From Methylomonas sp. LW13 (lineage in GTDB: Bacteria; Pseudomonadota; Gammaproteobacteria; Methylococcales; Methylomonadaceae), in the NCBI RefSeq assembly GCF_016865255.1, contig NZ_CP033381.1, positions 1,674,001 to 1,738,000 of the forward strand: a stretch of DNA of 64,000 nt, written 5' to 3'. The notes under the pieces are model-generated. The model was not told the DNA's origin. It ran no database searches and saw nothing but the letters and a program-made list of their open reading frames with translations. Shown in pieces: positions 52,048 to 61,800 of the stretch (position 1 is the stretch's first letter; each line of letters begins with the position of its first letter). The translations under genes were made by a program, and so were the position numbers.

Positions 52048-53928
52048 ATGCGGATTCATGCTTTACCTACCCAATTAGTCAATCAAATCGCCGCCGGCGA
52101 GGTGGTCGAGCGGCCGGCGTCCGTGGTCAAAGAGCTGGTGGAAAATTGTTTCGACGCCGGCGCCACCCAAATTCAGATTGATGTGGAGCAGGGCGGCACC
52201 CGGCAAATTCGGATCCGCGACAACGGTTGCGGCATCGTCAAAGACGATTTGGCGTTGGCTTTATCCCGGCATGCCACCAGTAAGATTGCCTCCTTGGATG
52301 ACTTGGAACATGTGATTAGCATGGGCTTTCGCGGTGAGGCCTTGCCCAGCATCAGCTCGGTGGCGCGTTTGACTTTGATTTCCCGTACTGCGGATGCCGA
52401 TTGTGCCTGGCAAGTCAGTGCCGATGGCACCGAGCAAAACTTCGATCCGCAACCCGATCCACATCCGCCCGGTACCACGGTGGATGTCCGCGACCTGTTT
52501 TACAACACCCCGGCCCGGCGTAAGTTTTTAAAAGCCGAGAAGACCGAGTTTTCCCATATAGAGAGCCTGATTCAAAAATTGGCTTTGGCGCGTTTTGATG
52601 TCGGTTTTCTGTTGAATCACAATCAGCGCGAAGTGCTGAATCTCAAACCGGCTGACACCCAAGCCGCCCAGGAAAAACGCATCGCGGCAATTTGCGGCTC
52701 GGCTTTTGTCGAGAATTGCGTGACGATAGATTTTGCGGCGTCGGGCTTGCATTTACATGGTTGGGTCGGCTTGCCGACCTTTTCCCGCAGCCAGCAGGAC
52801 ATGCAGTTTTTCTACGTCAACGGTCGCTTAATCAAAGACCGCTTGGTCGCCCACGCCGTCAAGCAGGCCTATCAGGACGTGCTGTATCACGGTCGGCATC
52901 CGGTGTTTGTGTTGTACTTGGAACTCGACCCAGCGCTGGTTGACGTCAATGCGCATCCGACTAAATTGGAGGTGCGGTTTAGGGAAGGACGGATGGTGCA
53001 CGATTTTCTGTTTCAGGCTTTGCACCGCAGCTTGGCGGATCAACGACCCGGCGCTACCGCGGTGGCGCAGCACATTGAAACTGTAGGCGAAGTTTCGCCT
53101 GCGCAAGCGCCGATGACGCAGTTGCGGACGCCTTTGAATCAGCAAACCTCTTTACCGCTGACGATGCCGGAGTCGGATGTGGACAGCATGCCGCAACGAG
53201 TTACGCCTGAAGCATTCGGCGCTTATCGCTACCCGTCCGAACGAGCCAATATGTCGGATGTGGCCGAGCAAATCACAGCCTATGCCAAACTGTATCCGCA
53301 GACCGAGCGAGCCAACTCAACCCTGCCAGTCGGCGACTCGCCGATACCGCCACTGGGTTTTGCCTTGGCGCACATCCACAATATTTACATCCTGGCGGAA
53401 ACGGCCAATGGCATTATTTTGGTGGATGCCCACGCTGCCCATGAGCGGGTGACGTATGAACGGCTGAAACAGCATTACCACAATCGGGCTATCGTCTCTC
53501 AGCCCTTACTGTTGCCGATCAAATTGCAAGTCACCGCCGCCGAGGCCGATCTGGCGGAGCAAGAGCACGAATTTTTTATGAATCTGGGGTTCGAAATCAA
53601 CCGTTCAGGCCCGGAAACGGTGGTGCTCAGAGCCACGCCGGCCCTGCTGGCAAAAGCTGATGTCGATCAGTTGGTGCGCGACATCCTGGCCGATCTAGCC
53701 ACTCACGGCGTCAGCCATAAAGCACTGGAAAGTATTAACGCGATTCTGGCGACCATGGCTTGTCACAGCTCGGTGCGGGCCAAGCGCAAACTCAGCATCG
53801 AAGAAATGAATGCCTTGCTGCGCGACATGGAGCAAACCGAGCGCATCGGCCAATGCAACCACGGCAGACCGACCTGGGTGGCGCTGAGCCATCAGGACTT
53901 GGACCGGTTTTTCATGCGTGGGCAATAA
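52048..53928 (+). CDS. mutL: DNA mismatch repair protein MutL (endonuclease type)
   Basis: 626 aa. N-terminal GHKL ATPase: VVKELVENCFDAGATQI (about 26-42), IRDNGCGI, RHATSKI and GFRGEALPSI. C-terminal domain carries the endonuclease-type motif DAHAAHERVTYE (about 470-481), ACHSSVRAKRKLS and CNHGRPTW. These are present in MutL of organisms without MutH and absent from E. coli MutL (known). Hence this MutL probably nicks DNA itself (inference). It directly abuts miaA. Confidence 0.96.
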   Translation: MRIHALPTQLVNQIAAGEVVERPASVVKELVENCFDAGATQIQIDVEQGGTRQIRIRDNGCGIVKDDLALALSRHATSKIASLDDLEHVISMGFRGEALPSISSVARLTLISRTADADCAWQVSADGTEQNFDPQPDPHPPGTTVDVRDLFYNTPARRKFLKAEKTEFSHIESLIQKLALARFDVGFLLNHNQREVLNLKPADTQAAQEKRIAAICGSAFVENCVTIDFAASGLHLHGWVGLPTFSRSQQDMQFFYVNGRLIKDRLVAHAVKQAYQDVLYHGRHPVFVLYLELDPALVDVNAHPTKLEVRFREGRMVHDFLFQALHRSLADQRPGATAVAQHIETVGEVSPAQAPMTQLRTPLNQQTSLPLTMPESDVDSMPQRVTPEAFGAYRYPSERANMSDVAEQITAYAKLYPQTERANSTLPVGDSPIPPLGFALAHIHNIYILAETANGIILVDAHAAHERVTYERLKQHYHNRAIVSQPLLLPIKLQVTAAEADLAEQEHEFFMNLGFEINRSGPETVVLRATPALLAKADVDQLVRDILADLATHGVSHKALESINAILATMACHSSVRAKRKLSIEEMNALLRDMEQTERIGQCNHGRPTWVALSHQDLDRFFMRGQ

Positions 53929-54867
53929 ATGAGCGAGTTGCAAAAACCGTCGGCCATTCTGTTGATGGGGCCGACCGCATCCGGCAAGACTGCGCTGGGC
54001 GTGGCGCTGGCGCAAGCCTTGGACACGGAAATCATTAGCGTCGATTCCGCCTTGGTTTACCGTGGCATGGACATTGGTACTGCCAAGCCCGACATCGTCG
54101 AGCGCGGCGGCGTGCCGCATCATTTAATCGACATTCTCGATCCCCATGAGAGTTTTTCCACCGGCCAATTCCGTGACCGCGCTTTGGCGTTGATGGCGGA
54201 TATGACTGAACGTGGCAAGTTGCCGATTTTGGTGGGAGGGACGATGCTGTACTTCAGCGCCTTGACCCAAGGTTTGGCGCAATTGCCGGCAGCCGATCCG
54301 GAAATTCGCCAGCGATTGGACGACGAATTGCAAACCTTGGGGAAAGACACCTTGCATGCCCGCCTGGCGCAAGTCGATCCGCAATCGGCGGCGCGGATCC
54401 ACGTCAACGACCCGCAACGTATTCAACGGGCGTTGGAGGTCTTTGAAATCAGCGGCCGGCCGTTATCCAGTTTCTTCGACACGGATCAGCAGGCCGAGCA
54501 TCCGTACCGGTTTATCAAATTGATTATTGCGCCTGAGCAGCGTAGTACCTTGCATGACAAGATTGCCGAGCGCTTCGATCTGATGTTGAAACACGGTTTT
54601 CTCGACGAAGTGCAGGCTTTATGGCGACGCGGCGATCTGGACGAGAGCATGCCGTCGATACGCTGTGTTGGGTATCGGCAGGCTTGGTCCTATCTAAGCG
54701 GCGAATACGACCTGGCAACCATGCGGGAAAAAGCTATTATCGCGACCAGACAACTGGCCAAACGGCAATTTACCTGGCTACGTAAAGAACAGGATGCCCA
54801 GCATTTGATTACCGGTTCTAAAGACCTGGTCGGACAAGCCTTGACCTATTGCCGCGCCTATGAATAA
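53929..54867 (+). CDS. miaA: tRNA dimethylallyltransferase
   Basis: A 312-aa enzyme that isopentenylates A37 of UNN-decoding tRNAs. P-loop GPTASGKTALGVALAQAL (about 12-29), SVDSALVYRGMDIGTAKP (about 34-51), HHLIDILDPHESFS and LPILVGGTMLYF (about 97-108) are the family signature. Starts one base after the mutL stop and overlaps the next gene by 8 bp, so it is fully in the operon. hfq, normally next, is displaced by about 6.9 kb. Confidence 0.96.
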   Translation: MSELQKPSAILLMGPTASGKTALGVALAQALDTEIISVDSALVYRGMDIGTAKPDIVERGGVPHHLIDILDPHESFSTGQFRDRALALMADMTERGKLPILVGGTMLYFSALTQGLAQLPAADPEIRQRLDDELQTLGKDTLHARLAQVDPQSAARIHVNDPQRIQRALEVFEISGRPLSSFFDTDQQAEHPYRFIKLIIAPEQRSTLHDKIAERFDLMLKHGFLDEVQALWRRGDLDESMPSIRCVGYRQAWSYLSGEYDLATMREKAIIATRQLAKRQFTWLRKEQDAQHLITGSKDLVGQALTYCRAYE

Positions 54868-55459
54868 AGCCGAACAACGCCAAATCGCCTACGCAGCGCG
54901 TAATGCTCAGGCAGATAAAGATGCGATCAGCGCCGACATTTGCCGGCGTGTCGTCGAGCAAGCCTGGTATCAAGAGGCTCGGACGGTGATGTGGTATTTA
55001 AATAGCCGTTCAGAGGTGCAGACTTTGCCTACCGTAGCCGCAGAACTAAATTCGGGTAAGCGCATAGTCGTACCTTATTGTACGGTCGATACCGCGGGCC
55101 ATAAGCAACTGGGTTTGTGGCAGTTGGAATCACTCGACGAATTGCAAGCGGGCATGTGGAATATTCTTGAGCCGCCGCGGGCACGTTGGCTGGAGCCGGC
55201 AAAACAAGTGGTTGCTGATGAGCTGGATGTCGTCGTCGTGCCCGGCGTAGCGTTTGACAAGCAAGGCGGGCGCTTGGGCAACGGTGCCGGTTATTACGAC
55301 CGGCTACTGCAAAAAGTGCGGCCCGACGCGGTGTTGGCGGCGATTTGTTATGAAGCCCAACTATTGCCGCAGGTGGCGATGGATACACATGATGTGTTCA
55401 TGGACTATGTGCTTACCGAGCGCGCGATTTATTCAGGCAACAGGCATGCTCAACGATGA
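54860..55459 (+). CDS. 5-formyltetrahydrofolate cyclo-ligase
   Basis: A 199-aa ATP-dependent enzyme converting 5-formyl-THF to methenyl-THF. Family markers: VMWYLNSRSEVQT, RIVVPYC, ILEPP, DVVVVPGVAFDKQGGRLGNG (about 123-142) and GAGYYDRLL. Overlaps miaA by 8 bp and the downstream decarboxylase by 4 bp, so all three are coupled. The C-terminal TERAIYSGN is close to the standard end. Confidence 0.92.
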   Translation: MNKAEQRQIAYAARNAQADKDAISADICRRVVEQAWYQEARTVMWYLNSRSEVQTLPTVAAELNSGKRIVVPYCTVDTAGHKQLGLWQLESLDELQAGMWNILEPPRARWLEPAKQVVADELDVVVVPGVAFDKQGGRLGNGAGYYDRLLQKVRPDAVLAAICYEAQLLPQVAMDTHDVFMDYVLTERAIYSGNRHAQR

Positions 55460-56595
55460 ATTGGAGCGAGCTAAAGCAACAAATTCCCACCAGCCCCGCC
55501 TTGGTGCTGGACGAAGCGCAAATTCTCGCCAATCTTACACCGCTACAAGCGCTAAAGCAGGCAAGCGGCTGCAAGATTTTATATTCGATGAAAGCGTTGC
55601 CGTTGGCGGCATTGCTGGCGCTGATAAAAGATCAAGTCGACGGCTTTTCGGTCAGTTCCTTGTTCGAGGCGCGGTTGGCGAGAGAGGTGTTGGCAGAAGC
55701 GGGCGGTAGCATCCATTTGACCACGCCGGGCTTGCGCCCCGACGAGTTCGCAGAGTTGGGCCGGCTTTGCAGCCATATCAGTTTCAATTCCTTGCCGCAG
55801 TGTCAGCGGCTAAAGGCGTTGGCTGACGGTTATTCGCCAGGTTTGCGAGTTAATCCCAAGCTGTCTTTTGCCGATGATCAACGCTATGACCCGTGCCGGC
55901 CGCATTCGAAATTGGGGGTCGATATCGAACTGCTGCGGGATGGTTTGCCGGCTGATGTGGAAGGACTACATTTTCACACGGTGTTTGCCTGCCGGGATTT
56001 TACGCCCTTGCAACACACGCTGGAAAAGCTGCGGCCTCTTCTAAAACGCAATCGGCTTAAATGGCTGAATTTGGGCGGCGGCTATTTGTATCACACCATC
56101 ACCGAACAACAGGATGTTGCCGAGTTGATTAGGAATGTGCGAGCCGAATTTGGCGTCGATGTGTATGTGGAGCCGGGTAAGGGGCTGGTCGGAAATGCCG
56201 GTTATTTACTGACCACCGTGCTGGATCGGTTTGTCAGTGACGGCAAGCAGGTGTTGATTTTGGACACCTCGGTGAATCATCATCCGGAAGTGTTCGAATA
56301 TCAGATGAAACCGCGCTTGCTGGAAGAAGAGGGTGCCGGTGAACAATCGGCAATTTTGGCGGGCTCGACCTGCCTGGCCGGTGATGTGTTCGGCGAATAT
56401 CGGTTTGGGCGGATTCCCGAGGTTGGCGAGCGTTTAGTGTTTGCCGACGTGGGGGCGTATTCGCTGATCAAGGCTAACCGGTTTAACGGTTATCAATTGC
56501 CGGATGTTTACAGCGTCAATCCGGCCCGCTGGGTGCTGCAAAAACGTGATAATTATGCCGATTATCGCCGGCAATGGGCGAATAGCGGCGATTAG
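55456..56595 (+). CDS. nspC: Carboxynorspermidine/carboxyspermidine decarboxylase
   Basis: A 379-aa PLP enzyme of the alanine-racemase-fold decarboxylase class, making (nor)spermidine from its carboxy precursor. The PLP lysine lies in KILYSMKALPLAALLAL (about 35-51). HSKLGVDIELL, LNLGGGYLY, EPGKGLVGNAGYL (about 236-248) and the C-terminal FADVGAYSLIKANRFNG are typical. The usual partner carboxynorspermidine synthase (Lys1-like) is not in the window. ATGA-type overlap with the folate gene. Confidence 0.93.
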   Translation: MNWSELKQQIPTSPALVLDEAQILANLTPLQALKQASGCKILYSMKALPLAALLALIKDQVDGFSVSSLFEARLAREVLAEAGGSIHLTTPGLRPDEFAELGRLCSHISFNSLPQCQRLKALADGYSPGLRVNPKLSFADDQRYDPCRPHSKLGVDIELLRDGLPADVEGLHFHTVFACRDFTPLQHTLEKLRPLLKRNRLKWLNLGGGYLYHTITEQQDVAELIRNVRAEFGVDVYVEPGKGLVGNAGYLLTTVLDRFVSDGKQVLILDTSVNHHPEVFEYQMKPRLLEEEGAGEQSAILAGSTCLAGDVFGEYRFGRIPEVGERLVFADVGAYSLIKANRFNGYQLPDVYSVNPARWVLQKRDNYADYRRQWANSGD

Positions 56596-56617
56596 CGTTT
56601 CGCCGCCGGTTTTACGT

Positions 56618-57028
56618 TTAAGGGTGGGCGTGCGGCGGCGCTTGCTCTTGGTCCAGGCCGCTCATTAGCGCTTCCATCTTCTGAATACTGGCATCGCAGC
56701 CTTCGATGCTGGCTTGTACCTTGGCTTTAAAGCGCAGGCCCATGTGTTCGCCATCGCTTTCCCGTTCCGCATATTCGTTCAACAGATGACAGGCATCGTG
56801 CATGGATTGTTCGGCATTTTCGAAGGCCTCATTATCCGGCAATTGCTCGGCTTCACTGAGCATCATCAGTCGGCTTAATAGCGCACTCTGGTGGCGGAAT
56901 ACCGATTCGGCGTAGTCGGCAAAGCTGTCATGCTGGCTATTGGCCGGCACGCTGGCGCAACCCATTGCACCGCATACTACCAATGTAAATAGAGTCAGAA
57001 ACTTCAAACGCGGTAAAACCATCGGCAT
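56618..57028 (-). CDS. Hypothetical lipoprotein, 136 aa
   Basis: Start ATG 57028 (MPMVLPRLKFLTLFTLVVCGAMGC): signal with lipobox AMGC. The mature part is helical and acidic (YAESVFRHQSALLSRLMMLSEAEQL; LRFKAKVQASIEGCDASIQKM), with a His/Pro tail (APPHAHP). Only a 5-bp gap to the upstream methyltransferase, so they are in one transcript. No family recognised. Confidence 0.72.
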   Translation of the reverse strand: MPMVLPRLKFLTLFTLVVCGAMGCASVPANSQHDSFADYAESVFRHQSALLSRLMMLSEAEQLPDNEAFENAEQSMHDACHLLNEYAERESDGEHMGLRFKAKVQASIEGCDASIQKMEALMSGLDQEQAPPHAHP

Positions 57029-57033
57029 GGTGT

Positions 57034-57951
57034 TTAAGCCTTTTGCGCAGTAAAAATGCAATATTCGGTGAGTTTTTCGGTAAACAACTGATGTTGGGCC
57101 AGACCGACCAAATAATTGGCTGTTTGTGCCTTGGAACGCAGCCCCAGCCATTGGCTGATGGTTTGTACCGGTTTCAGGCGTTTGGCGACTTTGTACATGT
57201 GCTCGACTGATGCCCGGGTTTGGGCGGTAATGTCGTGGCAAACAATCGTTTGAAAACCTTGCTGTTCCAACAAGCCGGTAAATTCGTCGCGCGCGCACAG
57301 ATTCGGTACGGCCCAGCCGTTCAAACAGGTCACGACCGCCTGCCATTGCTGTTCGTTAAATTGCCGCTGCAACACAAAGCCGTCGCAAACCACAATCCGG
57401 CCGCCAGGCTTTAATACCCGCCAGGCTTCGCGCAAAAAGTCGCCTTTTTTTAACGCATGACAAGAGCTTTCCAAAGCCCAGACGACATCAAAAGAGGCGT
57501 CGGGGAAGGGCGTGGCGCAAAAATCCGCGACTTCGAAATCGACTAATTCTGCAACGCCGTGGCGCTTGGCGTGCTGACGAGCATAGTCGGCTTGCTTGGC
57601 GCTGATGGTGATGCCGGTTACCCGATTGCCGTGTTGTTTAGCCATCCAGATCGTGCTGCCGCCGATGCCGCAACCGGCGTCCAGAACCTTATCGCTGGCT
57701 TGAATCCCGGCATTTTCATAAAGCACCTGATTTTTGTTCAGCAAGGCTTGATGTTGATCGTAAGGCTTGGCCTCTTCCCAATAGCCGTAATGCAGGGCCA
57801 GATTGTCGCGGTTACACCAAGCCACCAGATAATCGTTGTAGCAGTCATCGTAGTGTTTGGCCGCGTCGGCCTGTAGTTCGCTGCTGGATAATTCGACGTT
57901 ATCGCGCAGGCTTTGGTCGCGGTAGTCTTGATCGGGTTCTAGGGTGTACAT
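57034..57951 (-). CDS. SAM-dependent methyltransferase (UbiE/Erg6-like)
   Basis: Start ATG 57951 (MYTLEPDQDYRDQSLR); a TTG at 57993 is possible. 305 aa, class I fold: motif I VLDAGCGIGGSTIWMA (about 90-105), motif II GNRVTGITISAKQADYARQ, motif post-II ASFDVVWALESSCHA, motif III VLKPGGRIVVCDGFVL (about 178-193). Sequence type is that of tocopherol/sterol C-methyltransferases (gTMT/Erg6 group). Methanotrophs make sterol- and hopanoid-like lipids, so a lipid substrate is possible, but this is speculation. Confidence 0.85.
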   Translation of the reverse strand: MYTLEPDQDYRDQSLRDNVELSSSELQADAAKHYDDCYNDYLVAWCNRDNLALHYGYWEEAKPYDQHQALLNKNQVLYENAGIQASDKVLDAGCGIGGSTIWMAKQHGNRVTGITISAKQADYARQHAKRHGVAELVDFEVADFCATPFPDASFDVVWALESSCHALKKGDFLREAWRVLKPGGRIVVCDGFVLQRQFNEQQWQAVVTCLNGWAVPNLCARDEFTGLLEQQGFQTIVCHDITAQTRASVEHMYKVAKRLKPVQTISQWLGLRSKAQTANYLVGLAQHQLFTEKLTEYCIFTAQKA

Positions 57952-58007
57952 CGTAGCGGGAATTGAGGAACGGGACGACTGAGCGTAAGGCAAGGTAAAC
58001 GGCCAAA

Positions 58008-58409
58008 TTAGTTGGATTGCCGGCCATTATAATTCAGATCGGCGATTCGCTTCATGCTGGCCGACAGATTGTTGAATTGCGCGTGATTGATTTCCAGCAG
58101 CACAAATATTTGTTTTATTGCTAAGTCTTTGATTTGCTCTGGTTCCATGCCAAAGCGGATCTTGAACAAGCGCCGCTGTTTACCGGTCGGTAGTGCTGCC
58201 AGAATTTCGCTTAAACGCTGATCGATCAATTGTCTAGCCAAGGCCATTTCCGGACTCATGTTTTCGTCTTTCGCTTGAAAACTGGGTTGAGCAGGCGCGG
58301 GAGCCGGCTGATTTGCCGTGGCCGCGCGCTGCCGCATCTCCTGCAAACGCGAACTTTTGCCTGGATTGACCAGTAAGGAATCCGTTGGACGGCTGGGTAA
58401 TTTATCCAT
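58008..58409 (-). CDS. Hypothetical protein, 133 aa
   Basis: N-terminal half is low-complexity (MDKLPSRPTDSLLVNPG ... Ala/Pro-rich ANQPAPAPAQPSF). The C-terminal half is helical: MALARQLIDQRLSEILAALP, FKIRFGMEPEQIKDLAIKQI, SASMKRIADLNYNGRQ. Its first 8 bp overlap the end of tcdA, so it is coupled to it. No family recognised. Confidence 0.7.
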   Translation of the reverse strand: MDKLPSRPTDSLLVNPGKSSRLQEMRQRAATANQPAPAPAQPSFQAKDENMSPEMALARQLIDQRLSEILAALPTGKQRRLFKIRFGMEPEQIKDLAIKQIFVLLEINHAQFNNLSASMKRIADLNYNGRQSN

Positions 58410-59157
58410 GATGTTTATTGTGGTGCGAATGTACGGGATCGTGAATCAAGTTGCGGATGACTACCGAAGCGCAGACGCCGCCGAACGCCGCCGGCAAATA
58501 GGAAATCGTGCCGTAAGCGGACTTTTTATAATTGCTGCCATCGGTAAACATCAACGAATCTTTATTCACCACTTCCGGCGAAAACACCACCTTCACGCCG
58601 CGGCTGATGCCGTGTTTGCGCAAACGTGTGCGAATGAATTGCGCAAACGGGCAGTTGTAGGTTTTGGAGATGTCCACCACTTTCAAATGGGTCGGGTCCA
58701 TCTTGCCACCGGCGCCCATCGAGCTGACGATTTTCATTTTGTTAGTTTTCGCGGCGCGGATTAGATGAATCTTCGGCGTCAGGCTGTCGATGGCGTCCAC
58801 GATGTAATCGTAGTGCGTAGTTAACAGCTCGGCGGCTGTATCCGGGGTAATGAATTCGTGGCGGATGTGCAATTTCAAATCCGGATTGATCGCCAGCAGA
58901 CGCTCACCCATGATGTCGGCTTTGGATTGGCCGTGGGTGGTCGCCAGCGCCGGCAGTTGTCGATTGCGATTGCTCGGGTCCACCACATCGCCATCGACGA
59001 TGGTCATTTCGCCGACGCCGGCCCGACAGATAAATTCGGCGGCAAACGAGCCCACGCCGCCCATGCCCACCACCAATACATGGGATTGTTGCAGCTTGTC
59101 TAGTTTGGGTTTGCCGATTAATAGTTCGGTACGGGACAGCCAGCTTAAATCAGTCAT
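58402..59157 (-). CDS. tcdA: tRNA threonylcarbamoyladenosine dehydratase
   Basis: A 251-aa ThiF/MoeB-like enzyme converting t6A37 to cyclic t6A in an ATP-dependent manner. Nucleotide-binding loop VLVVGMGGVGSFAAEFICRA (about 27-46), DGDVVDPSNRNRQ (about 55-67), DYIVDAIDSLTPKIHLI and the catalytic Cys region YNCPFAQFIRTRLRK. It acts after TsaE-dependent t6A synthesis, whose gene is also in this window. It overlaps the neighbours on each side by 8 bp. Confidence 0.92.
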   Translation of the reverse strand: MTDLSWLSRTELLIGKPKLDKLQQSHVLVVGMGGVGSFAAEFICRAGVGEMTIVDGDVVDPSNRNRQLPALATTHGQSKADIMGERLLAINPDLKLHIRHEFITPDTAAELLTTHYDYIVDAIDSLTPKIHLIRAAKTNKMKIVSSMGAGGKMDPTHLKVVDISKTYNCPFAQFIRTRLRKHGISRGVKVVFSPEVVNKDSLMFTDGSNYKKSAYGTISYLPAAFGGVCASVVIRNLIHDPVHSHHNKHHG

Positions 59158-59851
59158 GCAGAAATACTCGTTTGAAATTGCTCAGGATTTGTTGGCGCAA
59201 GGTTGCGATGTCCAAATCAAGCATTTTAGCCGCTGCGGCATATATCGCGTCAATGGATACGTTTGCGGTGTCGGTTTCCAGGAATAAGCGATCAGTTGGC
59301 GTGCATCTTAGTGCTTCGCCGGCATGGCTGCGAGGATTTAGCAAGGCGGCGCCAAAGGATAGATAAACCCCGTGTCTCAGTAATTGTTCAGCCAAGGCAG
59401 GGTTGCCGTTAAAGCCGTGAATGACCCACGGCGTCTGGATGTTTGGAGTGGATTTTTTAATCTGGATCAGCTCGTTGAAGGCGCGCACGCAATGAATGAT
59501 CAACGGTTTGCCAAGTTGGTTGGCGAGCTTGATCTGGCCTATGAATGCGGGGATTTGCATAGCCAACGGCGTGGCAATAGCTTTATCCAGTCCGCATTCA
59601 CCGATTGCCAATAGCTGTGGATCCTGGCTTGCCGCGCTGATTTTTATTAAAGCTGTTTCGGCGTTTTCTTTATCGAGATGCCAGGGATGTAAACCCAAGC
59701 TGTAAAAACCGTGGTGTGTTGCCGTGATGTCGAAATCTTGGGTGGCGATGCTGATCATTCCAACGGCCTGATGGCTGCCGGTTTGGTGACAATGGATGTC
59801 AATGTAGGCATCGGCCAAGCTCAGCGCCTCGTTAGCTGTTTCAATTTTCAC
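59150..59851 (-). CDS. TatD-family hydrolase
   Basis: 233 aa, TIM-barrel metal-dependent nuclease/hydrolase. Metal ligands in YIDIHCHQTG (HxH, about 16-25), IGECGLDKA (Glu, about 82-90), LIIHCVRAFN and LETDTANV (Asp). GTG start at 59851 preceded by GGTGGT. It heads a minus-strand operon tatD-tcdA-58008 gene-methyltransferase-lipoprotein. Substrate unknown; some members are 3'-5' DNases or D-aminoacyl-tRNA deacylases. Confidence 0.85.
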   Translation of the reverse strand: MKIETANEALSLADAYIDIHCHQTGSHQAVGMISIATQDFDITATHHGFYSLGLHPWHLDKENAETALIKISAASQDPQLLAIGECGLDKAIATPLAMQIPAFIGQIKLANQLGKPLIIHCVRAFNELIQIKKSTPNIQTPWVIHGFNGNPALAEQLLRHGVYLSFGAALLNPRSHAGEALRCTPTDRLFLETDTANVSIDAIYAAAAKMLDLDIATLRQQILSNFKRVFLHD

Positions 59852-59910
59852 TGAATTACCACCTGATACTCGATAAAAATTAACACCCTTAAAAAACCGT
59901 TATCGCACGG

Positions 59911-59916
59911 TATAAT
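59911..59916 (+). promoter_or_regulatory. -10 box for ettA
   Basis: TATAAT 29 bp before the ettA ATG. The -35 region is weak (TTAAAA about 16 bp upstream). Confidence 0.4.
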
Positions 59917-59944
59917 GCTATTTTATTTCTTCAGCAGAAAAACA

Positions 59945-61609
59945 ATGGCGCAATATATTTTCTCGATGAACCGGGTCGGCAAGATCGTACCGCCCAAAAA
60001 GTACATCCTTAAAGACATTTCTTTATCGTTTTTTCCTGGCGCCAAAATCGGTGTGCTCGGTTTAAACGGCTCCGGTAAATCCACGCTGTTGCGCATCATG
60101 GCTGGCATCGACAAGGAAATCGAAGGCGAAGCGATTCCGCTGAAAGGCACCAAGATCGGCTATCTGCCGCAAGAACCGCAGCTGGATCCGAATAAAACCG
60201 TGCGCGGCAATATCGAGGAAGCGGTTGCGGAAATCAAAGATGTGCTGGCTCGATTGGACGCCGTCTATGCCGCTTACGCGGAGCCGGATGCCGATTTCGA
60301 CGCGCTGGCTGCCGAACAAGCCAAGCTGGAAGACATAATTAATGCGTGTGACGGGCATAATCTGGATCGCACGCTCGAAGTGGCGGCCGATGCGTTGCGC
60401 CTGCCGGACTGGGATGCCGATGTCACCAAGTTGTCCGGCGGTGAGAAGCGCCGGGTAGCGTTGTGCCGTTTATTGCTGTCCAAACCTGATATGTTGTTGC
60501 TGGACGAGCCTACCAACCATTTGGATGCCGAATCGGTGGCCTGGCTGGAGCGCTTTCTGCACGATTATCCAGGTACCGTGGTAGCGGTAACCCATGACAG
60601 GTATTTCCTCGACAATGTTGCCGGCTGGATCTTGGAGCTGGACCGCGGAATGGGGATTCCGTGGGAAGGAAATTATTCATCCTGGTTGGAACAAAAGGAA
60701 AAACGTCTGGAGCTGGAGGAGAAACAAGAGTCTTCTCGGCAAAAAGCCATGAAAGCCGAGCTGGAGTGGGTGCGCTCAAATCCAAAAGGCCGGCACGCGA
60801 AGAGCAAGGCGCGTCTGGCGCGCTTTGAGGAGTTGTCATCGGTCGAGACGCAGAAACGTAACGAGACCCAGGAAATTTATATTCCACCCGGTCCACGGCT
60901 GGGCGATGTGGTGATCGACGTTGAGAACATCAGCAAGGGTTTTGGCGACAGGTTGTTGATCAACAATCTCAGTTTCAAATTGCCGCCGGGCGGTATCGTC
61001 GGCATCATCGGCCCGAACGGTGCCGGTAAAACCACGCTGTTCCGGATGATGGCGGGATTTGAAAAACCGGATACCGGCGAAATCAAATTTGGTCAAACCG
61101 TGCAGATGGCTTACGTCGATCAGTTGCGCGACGACATGGACAACAACAAGACGGTTTGGGAAGAAATTTCCGACGGTCTGGACATGATTACCGTCGGCAA
61201 ATACGAAACGCCGTCGCGGGCGTATATCGGCCGGTTCAACTTCAAGGGTGGCGATCAGCAAAAACGCATAGGCGAATTGTCCGGCGGCGAGCGTAATCGC
61301 GTGCATTTGGCCAAGCTGCTGAAAAGCGGCGGCAACGTGTTGCTACTCGACGAGCCGACCAACGATTTGGATGTGGAAACCTTGCGGGCACTGGAAGAGG
61401 CTCTGCTGGCTTTCCCTGGTTGCGCGGTGGTGATCTCGCATGATCGTTGGTTCTTGGATCGGATCGCCACACATATGTTGGCGTTCGAAGGCGATAGCGA
61501 AGTTGTGTGGTTTGAGGGTAATTATGCGGACTACGAAGCTGACCGTCATAGACGCCTGGGCACAGACGCCGACAATCCGCGTCGTATCAAATATAAAAAA
61601 ATCGGCTAA
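59945..61609 (+). CDS. ettA: Energy-dependent translational throttle protein EttA
   Basis: 554 aa (EttA is about 555). ABC-F ATPase that binds the ribosomal E-site and gates translation by ATP/ADP ratio. First domain: Walker [15 protein letters not shown] (about 39-52), signature [12 protein letters not shown]; an arm/linker with [15 protein letters not shown]; second domain: Walker [15 protein letters not shown], signature [14 protein letters not shown], Walker [15 protein letters not shown]. Start ATG 59945 gives [13 protein letters not shown], typical for EttA; an in-frame ATG at 59915 overlaps the -10 box. Confidence 0.96.
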   Translation: MAQYIFSMNRVGKIVPPKKYILKDISLSFFPGAKIGVLGLNGSGKSTLLRIMAGIDKEIEGEAIPLKGTKIGYLPQEPQLDPNKTVRGNIEEAVAEIKDVLARLDAVYAAYAEPDADFDALAAEQAKLEDIINACDGHNLDRTLEVAADALRLPDWDADVTKLSGGEKRRVALCRLLLSKPDMLLLDEPTNHLDAESVAWLERFLHDYPGTVVAVTHDRYFLDNVAGWILELDRGMGIPWEGNYSSWLEQKEKRLELEEKQESSRQKAMKAELEWVRSNPKGRHAKSKARLARFEELSSVETQKRNETQEIYIPPGPRLGDVVIDVENISKGFGDRLLINNLSFKLPPGGIVGIIGPNGAGKTTLFRMMAGFEKPDTGEIKFGQTVQMAYVDQLRDDMDNNKTVWEEISDGLDMITVGKYETPSRAYIGRFNFKGGDQQKRIGELSGGERNRVHLAKLLKSGGNVLLLDEPTNDLDVETLRALEEALLAFPGCAVVISHDRWFLDRIATHMLAFEGDSEVVWFEGNYADYEADRHRRLGTDADNPRRIKYKKIG

Positions 61610-61622
61610 GCTGAACTTAAGC

Positions 61623-61650
61623 AGCCGTTGTTATTTTCGCAACGGCTTTG
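61623..61650 (+). terminator. Hairpin after ettA
   Basis: AGCCGTTG / CAACGGCT, 8-bp stem with a T-rich loop, followed by TTGCTAAT. A weak terminator. Confidence 0.5.
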
Positions 61651-61800
61651 CTAATAAAGATTCGATTGAACTTGAAATAGCGGCGAGCAGTCCCAAAGTC
61701 ACTAACAGTTTTTTATTGATCCGCAGCCCGCGTGTTGAAATTGGTGGGTCTAGCGGGTAATGTATTAATAGCGCACCGAACAATAATAAGGAGAAATAGG

